64,000 nt of DNA from Chrysaora quinquecirrha (taxonomy: Eukaryota; Cnidaria; Scyphozoa; Semaeostomeae; Pelagiidae), in assembly GCA_014526335.1 (NCBI GenBank), contig JACTAT010000217.1, forward strand, positions 267,224-331,223, read 5' to 3'. Every line of letters begins with the position of its first letter. Position 1 is the first letter of the stretch. This document shows, in pieces, positions 24,401-37,000 of this stretch. Both the position numbers and the translations under genes were made by a program. The notes beneath the pieces were generated by a model. It was not told the DNA's origin. It ran no database searches and saw only the letters and a list, made by a program, of their open reading frames with translations.

Positions 24401-27400
24401 GGGTATGTCTCAGTTGTGGTCCATATCCTATCCCTCTTAGCGTCTCATACTACACCTTTTTCGCCAAGTATCATGCATGTGCAATTCATATTAGAACTAC
24501 AGTTGTAGTTACGTAGAGGTCTGGTACCAATTACCCCAGTCTAAAAATAACACAAGGGGGTATGTCTCAGTTGTGGTCCATATCCTATCCTTCTTTGCGT
24601 CTCATACTACCCCTTTTTCGCCAAGTATCATGCATGTGCAATTCATATTAGAACTACAGTTGTAGTTACGTAGAGGTCTGGTACCAATTACCCCAGTCTA
24701 AAAATAACACAAGGGGGTATGTCTCAGTTGTGGTCCATATCCTATCCTTCTTAGCGTCTCATACTACCCCTTTTTCGCCAAGTATCATGCATGTGCAATT
24801 CATATTAGAACTACAGTTGTAGTTACGTAGAGGTCTGATACCAATTACCCCAGTCTAAAAATAACACAAGGGGGTATGTCTCAGTTGTGGTCCATATCCT
24901 ATCCTTCTTTGCGTCTCATACTACCCCTTTTTCGCCAAGTATCATGCATGTGCAATTCATATTAGAACTACAGTTGTAGTTACGTAGAGGTCTGGTACCA
25001 ATTACCCCAGTCTAAAAATAACACAAGGGGGTATGTCTCAGTTGTGGTCCATATCCTATCCTTCTTAGCGTCTCATACTACCCCTTTTTCGCCAAGTATC
25101 ATGCATGTGCAATTCATATTAGAACTACAGTTGTAGTTACGTAGAGGTCTGGTACCAATTACCCCAGTCTAAAAGTAGCAGAAAGGGACATTTTTCGTTT
25201 GGGGTCTGCATCTTATCTTTTTCAGCGTATCAAACTGTCTATTTCTACCAAGTTTCATGTTCTTATCTTGATAAACAGCAAAGGTATTCCAACTTTCCTT
25301 TTAGAGGCCTGGGAGCTAGTACCCCAGTCTAAAAATAGAACAAGGGGGTATTTTTCAGTGTGGGTCTACATCCTATCTTTTTCAGCGTATCAAACTGTCT
25401 ATTTCTACCAAGTTTCATGTTCTTATCTTGATAAACAGCAAAGGTATTCCAACTTTCCTTTTAGAGGCCTGGGAGCTAGTACCCAAGTCTAAAAATAGAA
25501 CAAGGGGGCATTTTTCAGCGTGGGTCTACATCCTATCTTTTTCAGCGTATCAAACTGCCTATTTCTACCAAGTTTCATGCTGGTATCACATTTTGCACGA
25601 TTGCACTATTTTTATGTGTTAAGCTCCCCCACTAAGTAGGTCGCAGAGGTAAAACATTAGTCGAAAAATCAAAGTTGCCAAAATAGGGTGAAAATCACAT
25701 CAGGGGGTAAGTTTTGGGTGCTGATGTTGAAAATCTAGTTCGTTTTTCAAAATTTTGACGTTTAGGGGGTCAAATCAGGGGTAAAAGGGGGAAAGGGGGC
25801 AAGGGTTTCAAAACACCAAAGAACCGTTAGAATTGTACAAAAATAAGTAATTGGGGTCAATTTTGGGAGCTGATTTCGAATATCTATTTCGTGTTTAAAA
25901 ATTTTGACGTTTTAGGGGCTGAAATCAGGGGTAAAAAGGGGACAGGGGGCAAAGATTTCAAAACACCAAAGAACCATTAGAATTGTAAAAAAATAAGTAA
26001 TTGGGGTCAATTTCGGGAGTTGATTTCGAATATCTATTTCGTTTTTAAAATTTTGACGTTTAGGGGGTCAAATCAGGGGTAAAAAGGGGACAGGGGGCAA
26101 AGATTTCAAAACACCAAAGAACCATTAGAATTGTACAAAAATAAGTAATTGGGGTCAATTTCGGGAGCTGACTTCGAATATCTATTTCGTTTTTTAAAAT
26201 TTTGACGTTTAGGGGGTCAAATCAGGGGTAAAAGGGACAGGGGGCAAAGATTTCAAAACACCAAAGAACCATTAGAATTGTACAAAAATAAGTAATTGGG
26301 GTCAATTTCGGGAGCTGACTTTGAATATCTATTTCGTTTTTTAAAATTTTGACGTTTAGGGGGTAAAATCAGGGGTAAAAAGGGGACAGGGGGCAAAGAT
26401 TTCAAAACACCAAAGAACCATTAGAATTGTACAAAAATAAGTAATTGGGGTCAATTTCGGGAGCTGATTTCGAATATCTATTTCGTTTTTAAAAATTTTG
26501 ACGTTTAGGGGGTCAAATCAGGGGTAAAATGGGACAGGGGGCAAAGATTTCAAAACACCAAAGAACCATTAGAATTGTACAAAAATAAGTAATTGGGGTC
26601 AATTTTGGGAGCTGACTTTGAATATCTATTTCGTTTTTTAAAATTTTGACGTTTAGGGGGTAAAATCAGGGGTAAAAGGGGACAGGGGGCAAGGGTTTCA
26701 AAACACCAAAGAACCATTAGAATTGTACAAAAATAAGTAATTGGGGTCAATTTCGGGAGCTGATTTCGAATATCTATTTCGTTTTTCAAAATTTTGACGT
26801 TTAGGGGGTCAAATCAGGGGTAAAAGGGGACAGGGGGCAAGGGTTTCAAAACACCAAATAACCATTAGAATCGTACGAAAATAAGTAATTGGGGTCAATT
26901 TTGAGAGCTGATTTCGAATATCTATTTCGTTTTTTAAAATTTTGACGTTAGGGGGTCAAATCAGGGGTGCATCGGTAAATAAGGGCAAGATTTTCAAACA
27001 TCCAATAACCCTGAGAATTGTATGAAAATTACGAGAAATCTCGCATTTGTTGAAAAAGTTGGAGAGATCTCCACAGATGAGGCAGGCATCAATTTCATGA
27101 GAGGCTTCTTGACAATTAAATGGCATTTATGGCTTCTTGGTTATCGGCAATACAGATGGGCTTGGAGAGAAGATCCTCTGAAATCCCAACCAGAAATAAA
27201 AAAGACCATGAGTAGTGAAGTTTTCAGGCTGATGCTCAAGTGCTGAAGCACTTCCGAGTTGTCAATACTTCAACACTGCCCCGAAAAGATCATCCTTCTG
27301 CAGAATATCAATGCTGGCATGGAATATTTAAGAGAAAAGTGACTGGAATATGTGTATAGACGAAGGAAGAGTTACAAGCAAAAGTAAAAGAAACCCTTAC

Positions 27401-30400
27401 AAGATCAGAAATCCCGACAAACCAGCAAGAAGAAATTTTGTTGCAAACCATGTTGTCAAGGTTAGTAAAAAGCATACAAGAATCCTGAAAATGGCAAGAA
27501 TTATTACATTGTGGAACAGTTGATTTCGGAATTTAAAGATAGTGGTCGTTTGGTCGTCATGGACAGTGGTTTTCCTACAACTAAACTGATGGACGATGCG
27601 AAGAGCGAGTGGAACACAAGATTGATCGCTACACAGAGAGGTAACACAGCCCATCTTCCAAGTAGTCATAAGGACAATCTGCATTCAGCAAGAGCATTCT
27701 CTCGAGGGTTTTCTAAGTCTCTGCATAAGAACTACCTAAATCTTACCTACTGGAATGACAACAATGTTGTAGTTTTTTTGGATAATGACATCGAATCTGG
27801 ATCCCAGCACCTGCAGCACTGGGAAGCAATCGAAGTTAACCAAGGAAAAGAAAAGGTCATCATTCATGTACGAAAAGTTGCTTCGTTATATCGTGAAATA
27901 TACGGATCTGTTGACAGAACGAATCAGCAGTGGTCATATTACAGCACCGAATGCAGAAGTGTAAGAAAACAAAGCAGAATTTTTGATAGCCTTTGTGAGA
28001 TGTATGTGCTGGTGAATGCCCATACCTTGTGGAGCAACTGTCCCTTTCCTCATGATCAGTTGTCCAAAAATGCATTATCTCAAAGTTCATTCCATTTTGA
28101 GGCGATTCTTATCTGGTATGCTAAATTTAAAATGTTTGATGGTCGTATGGATATCCTTCACTACCCATCTGATAAGCCTCGCGCAAAGAAAAGACCACTG
28201 GAATCAGCACTTGCTTCCCCAAGAAAAGGTCGCCACGAGCCTAAGAGAATTGCATTGGAAGAGACATCAAGCAAAGAGAAAAGGCTGAAATGTCGAATAT
28301 GCCACACGAAAAAATCAAATACTTGCAAGAAATGCTCCAATCCTGGTGATCCTTTGACACTTTGCTCCAATAAAACAGGAAGAGATTGCTGGAATCAATT
28401 TCATATTGATTTGACCCCTAAATGTCAAAATTTAAGAAAACGAAATAGATATTCGAAATCAGCTCCCAAAATTGACCCCAGTTACGTATTTTGTACAATT
28501 CTAGTGGTTATTTGATCTTTTGAAGCCCTTGCCCCCTTTCCGCTTTTACCCCTGATTTGACCCCTAAATGTCAAAATTTAAGAAAACGAAATAGATATTC
28601 GAAATCAGCTCCCAAAATTTACCCCAATTACTTATTTTTGTACAATTCTAACGGCTCTTTGGTGTTTTGAAACCCTTGCCCCCTTTCCCCCTTTTACCCC
28701 TGATCTGACCCTCTAAACGTCAAAATTTTAGAAAGCAAAATAGATATTCGAAATCAGCTCCCGAAATTGACCCCAATCACTTATTTTTGTACAATTCTAG
28801 TGGTTATTTGATCTTTTGAAACTCTTGCCCCCTTTCCCCTTTTACCCCTGATTTGACCCCCTAAATGTCAAAATTTAAGAAAACGAAATAGATATTCGAA
28901 ATCAGCTCCCAAAATTTACCCCAATTACTTATTTTTGTACAATTCTAACGGCTCTTTGGTGTTTTGAAACCCTTGCCCCCTTTCCCCCTTTTACCCCTGA
29001 TCTGACCCTCTAAACGTCAAAATTTTAGAAAGCAAAATAGATATTCGAAATCGGCTCCCGAAATTGACCCCAATCACTTATTTTTGTACAATTCTAATGG
29101 TTCTTTGGTGTTTTGAAATCTTTGCCCCCTGTCCCCTTTTTACCCCTGATTTTACCCCCTAAACGTCAAAATTTTAAAAAACGAAATAGATATTCGAAAT
29201 CAGCTCCCGAAATTGACCCCAATCACTTATTTTTGTACAATCTTAGCGGTTATTTGATCTTTTGAAACCCTTGCCCCCTTTCCCCTTTTACCCCTGATTT
29301 GACCCCCTAAATGTCAAAATTTAAGAAAACAAAATACAATTCTAATGGTTCTTTGGTGTTTTGAAATCTTTGCCCCCTGTCCTCTTTTTACCCCTGATTT
29401 TTCCCCCTAAAAGTCAAAATTTTAAAAAACGAAATAGATATTCGAAATCAGCTCCCGAAATTGACCCCATTACTTATTTTTGTACAATTCTAACGGTTCT
29501 TTGGTGTTTCGAAACCCTTGCCCCCTGTCCCCTTTTACCCCTGATTTGAACCCCCTAAACGTCAAAATTTTAAAAAACGAAATAGATATTCGAAGTCAGC
29601 TCCCGAAATCGACCCCAATTACTGATTTTTGTACAATTCTAATGGTTCTTTGGTGTTTTGAAATCTTTGCCCCTGTCCCCTTTTTACCCCTGATTTGACC
29701 CCCTAAACGTCAAAATTTTGAAAAACGAAATAAATATTCGAAATCAGCTCCCAAAATTGACCCCAATTACTGATTTTTGTACAATTCTAATGGTTCTTTG
29801 GTGTTTTGAAATCTTTGCCCCCTGTCCCCTTTTTACCCCTGATTTTACCCCCTAAACGTCAAAATTTTAAAAAACGAAATAGATATTCGAAATCAGCTCC
29901 CGAAATTGACCCCAATCACTTATTTTTGTACAATCTTAGCGGTTATTTGATCTTTTGAAACCCTTGCCCCCTTTCCCCTTTTACCCCTGATTTGACCCCC
30001 TAAATGTCAAAATTTAAGAAAACAAAATAGATATTCAAAATCAGCTCCCAAAATTGACCCCAATTACTGATTTTTGTACAATTCTAATGGTTCTTTGGTG
30101 TTTTGAAATCTTTGCCCCCTGTCCTCTTTTTACCCCTGATTTTTCCCCCTAAAAGTCAAAATTTTAAAAAACGAAATAGATATTCGAAATCAGCTCCCGA
30201 AATTGACCCCATTACTTATTTTTGTACAATTCTAACGGTTCTTTGGTGTTTCGAAACCCTTGCCCCCTGTCCCCTTTTACCCCTGATTTGAACCCCCTAA
30301 ACGTCAAAATTTTAAAAAACGAAATAGATATTCGAAGTCAGCTCCCGAAATCGACCCCAATTACTGATTTTTGTACAATTCTAATGGTTCTTTGGTGTTT

Positions 30401-33400
30401 TGAAATCTTTGCCCCTGTCCCCTTTTTACCCCTGATTTGACCCCCTAAACGTCAAAATTTTGAAAAACGAAATAGATATTCGAAATCAGCTCCCGAAATT
30501 GACCCCAATTACTTATTTTTGTACAATTCTAATGGTTCTTTGGTGTTTTGAAATCTTTGCCCCTGTCCCCTTTTTACCCCTGATTTGACCCCCTAAACGT
30601 CAAAATTTTAAAAAACGAAATAGATATTCGAAATCAGCTCCCGAAATTGACCCCAATTACTTATTTTTGTACAATTCTAATGGTTCTTTGGTGTTTTGAA
30701 ACCCTTGCCCCCTTTCCCCCTTTTACCCCTGATTTTACCCCCTAAACGTCAAAATTTTGAAAAAGGAACTAGATTTTCAAAATCAGCACCTAGAACTTAC
30801 CTCCTGATGTGATTTTCACCCTATTTTGGCAACTTTGATTTTTCGACTAATTTTTTACCTCTGGGACCTACTGGGACGCTGGGCATGAGAGGGTTAAGCC
30901 AAAGTTTCATGAAATTAGTAGAAAATAGAAAAAAAGCCACACCAAGGCCTCAGTTTTTATAGCTACACAACAAGCTACAAACAAGATATAAAATCATGGT
31001 CAACAAACTAGACTACCTGATTGTTAACAATTTTTTCATAGTAGAGGGCTCCTACTCTAAGGTGGACTTTTAGGGAACGTCGAGTTTAATTCACAGTAGA
31101 ATTCACCCGTAAAAAATGACAATTTGAAGTAAGCGCCTCGGGATTTGCCGAACGTCAAAAGTTTCCCAAGTTCAACGCAAATGCAGCGCCGCATTATATG
31201 GTCGCATTTTGGTCAAGTTTAGTGCCAGTGCCATCTCACATCATTTTATTTTCATGCCATTAAAAAAGCAACAAAATATCACTTGAATTTATTTCGACGG
31301 AACATCACATATAAAGTCAACGTTGCTTTTGCGTAGCCTTTTGCCAAATTAAATTGATTAAATTCGACGCGACTTCAAAGCGGCGTTATAAAGTGATCCG
31401 AAAAGGTTAGCCTTACCAGAGCATTTGGTAGTACAAGAGACAGCAGTGGTGCAAGAACGCCACTTGTGATAACTTTATCTCTAAACTTTGGGCCATCACC
31501 TAAAACAAAAATGACGAAAGGACACTGAATAGAAACATTTCATGTTGAACCTAAATCAACGGCAAAAAGTAAGAGTCTCGTTCAGCCCTCTTATTATAGT
31601 TTCATTTATCAAGATACAGCATAAAGCTAAAACAACACGAACCAATTACAATCACTAGTATCTAGAAACATTTTTACTCTCGTACAAATAAATATTACCA
31701 ACTCTAGTTTGCCTTTTTTATTAAAAGTCTGCTGCTGTATTAAAACAGGGCAGATGACCTTTCGACCCTCGCAGACTCTCCCATTCCAGATGTCACTTCA
31801 TGCATAAGCAGAGACTATTTGCGGTCAACCCGTTCGTAGATAATGAAGATATATTACAAAAAGAAGTGTTGAAAAATTCCAAAAAGCTTTCAGGATATAC
31901 AGCACGACAATATGCGTGAGTCTGAATAATTGCTCTTTGCAGAAGGAAATTCGAGTACAACTTTGTATTTTTGGTCCATAATGATATCTTACCAAAGCTA
32001 AAACATCGACAGCAATAACTAATTGGCTGTTTGCCTGTTTGCTACAATTAACAAGCAAATAACTAACTTCAAGACAAAAAAGTCATCCTCGTAAGAGCGA
32101 CTGGGGTTCAGTTTGTCAGCATGTTTAAAACTCACTACTATGAGGTGGGAAAGTTTGAAATGCAAATGAAAATGAAAAAGGACAAAAATTCACCTGCTAT
32201 GTTACCAAGTGCCCAAACAGCTTGCTCACAAACATTTGTTTCTGTAGAAGATAGCAGTTGAATGAAGACCTCAATACCACCTAGGGAAGATAGGAGATGA
32301 ATGAGACTGACCTTTCCAATGGCTGCCCAATAATGCGAAATAAAAACTGATTCAAACACTGTCTCCGTAATATTCAAACACTGCTTCGAATCACACGATA
32401 TGTTGGAAATCTGGTCAACTAGCCAGCAAGAGAACCGATACATAGAATAGAAAATAGCAACTATCTTTATTCGTTGTAAATACTACACGTTTTGTAAGAG
32501 CGATGGTGAGTGGACGAGTCCTGAACTCGTAACATTTTTTAGCCTTTTCTATCTATGCTCTCATCACATTCATTACACGAAACACCCAACCCTCTGAGTC
32601 GACTACACATGAACCAAGCAGTGACGAATACAATTGAGAGATAAATACGATAGTAAATATAATGTTCAATTGATTGAAATCAAAGACGACCTGGCAAGAA
32701 GTTCAAGAATGGGTAGAATGAAATTGACGCCAGACGTCTATTGGCTATGTATGAAACGATAGAGATTCAGAAAAATTTCTCTTTTCAAACATACTCTCGC
32801 TTCAAATAATTAAATTTGCAAATTTACACAGCATGTAAGTTACGAATACCTTCATTTACAACAATGCTCGTCTGCTCCGACGTGCCTGATACAATGTTTG
32901 TTACCGCCCAGGCAGCTTCAAACTTTATGGCCATACTAAAGTAGAAAATATGAAACTGGTCAGTGTGGTTTACGTCAGTCTTTATAAAGCTTTGTGAATG
33001 ACGTTTTTATTGGGCAGATGAGCTCGTGACTTAATAATAACTCTATTGTTTAGAACAGGAGACCATAAGACCTGGTCTTCACCGATGACAGTGCAGCATT
33101 GTTCTACCGCTTGCGTAAACGGTAGCTTCAGCAAAGCTAGTCAGAGACACAATCTTCTAGATTCTCTAATTATATTGGCAATGCACTAACTCCTTCAGTG
33201 CTTTATGTAGAAATGTTGCTAAAAAACTTGCTTATTTTATAGCATACCATTAAAAACTCTACTTGTTGATGTTGTTGTTTCTGTCATTATACGTGAAGCA
33301 AGGCTATCATTAAAACACATATTACAGAATGATGGAATGGAACGAGGGAGTATTTATTTAATACTAGAAATCTCATTCAACAGCTCTTATAAACCATTAC

Positions 33401-33980
33401 TTTGGCTACAAAGTAACAGAAAAATGCCACTAAATAACGTAGAAACATTGAAATACTGGGTTTACAGCAACACTCACCGTTTCTCAAACGATTCTGTGTA
33501 TAATAAACGATTTATAAAACGATTTTACAAAATACTTTAAAAATGATGCCAGAAAATAGTGTTGATTAAATTCTTGAAAATTTCGTATACACCATTGCTC
33601 GAAATCTTTTTGTTTTCACAAAAATTCTAAATCATGTGTCTTAGTACAAATCTCCTAACCCTTTGAAGAGTGAAATATCCCTCGACGATTTCGCAATATA
33701 ATTAATTGTAATCTTAACCATTTGGATAGCAAGTGTTTAAGTCACTGCCCCATGAGATTTTTGATTTTGTGATAACAATAGAGCTTTCAGCAAGAGCGCG
33801 TATTTGAATCGCATTTTATTGAACGGCCCACAAAATTGAAGGGGCAAAATAAATTAATACAGGATCCGTAGTAGTAAAGAAATAGGCCCTTGCTCCATTC
33901 CATGCTCGGCATTTCAAAGATAGCCTTATAACCATTTTCATCATCTTTATTGTAATAATAATAATAATAACGATGACAGC

Positions 33981-34034
<54 letters not shown>

Positions 34035-37000
34035 TGTAGTAATGTCTTCTAAAAGTGACTTTCTTTTTTGAAAAGCAAATAAGGCAAATATCCATGCAAA
34101 GTCTTTCAATTTTGTTCTTCTCATTAGCTGTCTTAAATATAGAAATTGATTTAGTTGCATCAGTCAATATTGTTCTCCTGACAATCACAGAAACGCAAAC
34201 CGACAAGGAGCCAAAGCCGAATGTTCAACGAGGTATGTATCCTTTAAGACGTATTTCGATAAGTATTTAGATAGGAAAAATAAATATCTCACTTGCATGT
34301 TACAGCCAATAATCTTATTAGTCTGGGTACCAAACCAGCGCTATAAGAAAAGAAATGATGTTGAGTAAAAAAAACAGCAACAACAACAAGAAAACAATCT
34401 ATACAATGAAACAACAATTTGAAAAGAAATTAATTTCATAAAATTAACGATTCCACGAGAAAACTTAATCCTATAATGAATACTAGAAAAGGAAAGATGA
34501 AATCACAGGCGTCTGCGGCTACCAATATTGCTTCATCCTCAATAATTCAACCACATGTCAGCTACGTTAAATGGACGTTGAGGTAAAAAAATAGAAATTT
34601 CTACAGTTTTACTTCAAGAGTGGGTGAATAAACTGTAACAAATGCTCCGCTAAAGGGCTGAATTAATGTGGCTAGAGAAATGGCAAAGAACGTTGGAAAA
34701 AGAGTCGCCAGTCAGTTTAGTCAACGAAAGAAAGATATTATTAGCGGTAGTTCAGCGTCAGCAACATCCATGGGCTTCATGACCGAAATTATTCAAACCA
34801 TTCGGTCTTCTACAAGCTTAACATCAAGAAATGTAATAACACACAACAAGAATCTTATAAATTTAATGGCAATATTGGAAGACGTTTCCAACATCAATTC
34901 ATTGGCAAGTATACTTAATGTTTATCTAAACTTTTACATTTTCGATTTCATCAGATACAACTTAAAACAAGTTTCGCATATAGCAATGAAACCTCGAATA
35001 TAATGAGGATAAAGGTACGTTTAATGCTCTCGATTCTCACTAGCAACACAATGCTCGAAAACAATCGAGCATCGTGAGAGGATGTAGAGGGTTCCCAAAG
35101 GTCTCGACTTTCCACTCTACCTTGCGCTGGACTTTTAGACACAATATATTTCTAACGGTTTTGTCTCATTATTAGACAAGTTCATGATATTTGCAGTTTA
35201 ACGCGAAAACTCATGCTTTTGAACTAAGATCAATATTAGGCAGGGAACCTTCACAACAATCTGAATTTCAACCTAACTTTTAATTTTATTACATAGTCTG
35301 GGCGCTGATTCAAAATCCCAGATGGGCCCTGTGAAAATTTGACCTGAAGTTGAAATATCGATGGCGTCTTCAAAGTGTCTTCTTAGCCTTTGACTGCTAT
35401 ATCTCTCCAAAAAGGGCAGGTTGATAAAGAAATACGTATTCTCCTGATTTAAAGCTTTCGATTGATGTATATTGACTTCAATTTTACTAAACTTCATCCA
35501 AATCATGACGTCAGTACAATGACGTCTTCATCGTAAAAAAAATACTTGGTTTCATAAAAGCTTTGTGTGGAAAGTTTGATTGCACCGTTCGTGCCTTACT
35601 TTGTGAATGATGATCTAATAACCTATAATACAAGTAATGAGAATAATTACACTCTACATGCAATGATTGAGGCTAACAAAAGTTCTCACATAATGGGAAC
35701 GTATTTTCAAACAAAATCATCACACAACACTAAGCAAAAAACCCATCTCAGTAACGCGTATCCATGGTAAAATACGAGCCAGTACAGATACTCTGACTTT
35801 CTTCTGCTATTCATGTTGGTAACTACAACTTCCACGCAAAGTTTTCATCAAAATAAGTATTTTTTAAGATGAAGATGAATGATTTGGCTGAAGTTTAGTA
35901 AAATCGAACTCACAATACGTCAATCAGAAGCTCCAGCCAGGAAAATACGTAGTTGACCTAACCAACCCCCTTACATGCACTTGTAAAGAGAAGGCTTTCA
36001 TGACGTCATCGAAAAGTCTAAACTTCTGGTCAAAATTTAATCTCGGATTTGGAATCAGCACTATCGGATGAGCCAAAATGTATAATAAAATTCAAAGGTA
36101 GGTTGCAAGTCAGATTGTTTTTGAAAATTCCTTGACCATATGGGGCCTTTGCAGGATTATTTGTTTAAGTACCATTCATAGTTGTCATATGCCTCTTGTT
36201 TAAAAACTAGTGCTTGCCATTCAAAGAAATGTATCTTTCTACAGTATACGCAAAATACAAAACGAAATAGATAAACATAAAAAGTACTTTTTTGGTAAAA
36301 CGTGGGTTTTGACGAATTACCAATAAATGCTAAACAAAAATCTAACTACTTTTATACTTAATCTAAATGAGCTATGTACTATATTTTGCTACATAAAAGG
36401 AATGAAATGATAGGCTATAATGGTAAGAAAAACTAGCTAAATATGGTATGTAAAACTTAGGATGAACAAAGGCTATGCTACAATGACAAATATGGTATTA
36501 CGTAGAAGTGTGCGGGAATTACCTACGTGGGTAGCATGCAATGATGCAATTCGGGGATGCCTGTGCTAGTGGATGCAACGGATGTTACCTAAAAGGCTAA
36601 CTAAGAATGAGTGACTAAATATGCTAATTTATGTGAATATGATAAAATATGAAAATATATGCAAACTACTACGCTGTTGTTGCATGTTTGGATGTCTAAC
36701 TTTGAAGTAGGAGAGCAAGTTAACACAAGGTGCAACGCAATATCCTCTGGTCTTGCATATTGTGACAACAGAAGGTTTCAATGGTATTGCTTGAAATCAA
36801 CAGGACTTGAAATACAAAATACTTGTTTTTGGCTTCTTTTCATCTTTCACTCGAATAACACGTTCGGGATAGCAAATCACTACTAATAAAGTTGAAAACT
36901 GCTGATTGAAGGCAAAACAGTAGTACGTTGGGGGAAGATACGCTCAAAATGCAATGTAATCAGGTGGCTGCTTCCAAATTCTTTCTTTTAACCGACAATA

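Larger units (their letters stand above)
22314..25634. mobile_element. nested 3321-bp element with inverted satellite arms, inserted in the piggyBac left TIR
   Basis: Ends are inverted copies (TAGTGGGGGAGCTTAACAC and complement) flanked by AGT duplications (22311-22313, 25635-25637). Arms are tandem arrays in opposite orientation: 160-bp units at about 22361-23030 and 25190-25600, and a 157-bp unit set at about 24190-25190. The interior has a fragment of a LINE-type ORF. No transposase; superfamily not assigned (3-bp duplication). Confidence 0.85.
22286..30897. mobile_element. piggyBac composite element (TTAA target duplication, 8604 bp)
   Basis: TTAA at 22286-22289 and 30894-30897 flanks perfect 23-bp inverted termini beginning CCCTCTCATGCCCAGCGT. 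The shared terminal repeat continues for about 130 bp before satellite arrays begin. Inside, in order: left terminus, a nested 3.3-kb element (22314-25634), the rest of the left terminal repeat, a satellite array (25690-27010), transposase relic (27011-28415), an inverted satellite array (28416-30770) and the right terminus. TTAA duplication plus a DDD transposase with a Cys-rich tail identifies piggyBac. In importin intron 9. Confidence 0.93.

Noticed and set aside
25199..25622. Frames of 60-97 codons containing [13 protein letters not shown] repeated
   Set aside because: Periodic translation of the 160-bp satellite, mirrored on the minus strand at 22313-22670.
29361..30440. Repeated small frames ([12 protein letters not shown])
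   Set aside because: Translation of the 148-bp satellite; kept only as a marker of the 742-bp higher-order period.
22290..30893. CRISPR-like array interpretation of the regular repeats
   Set aside because: Units are contiguous 148-160-bp monomers without spacers, in a eukaryotic intron.
34668..35003. 111-codon plus-strand frame as a stand-alone gene
   Set aside because: No recognised domain, intronic position, flanking splice phases unresolved; kept only as a weak nested-gene candidate.
36120..36170. Minus-strand PHMVKEFSK as the missing importin ARM-1 helix
   Set aside because: No donor in the right phase and a stop follows; similarity too short.
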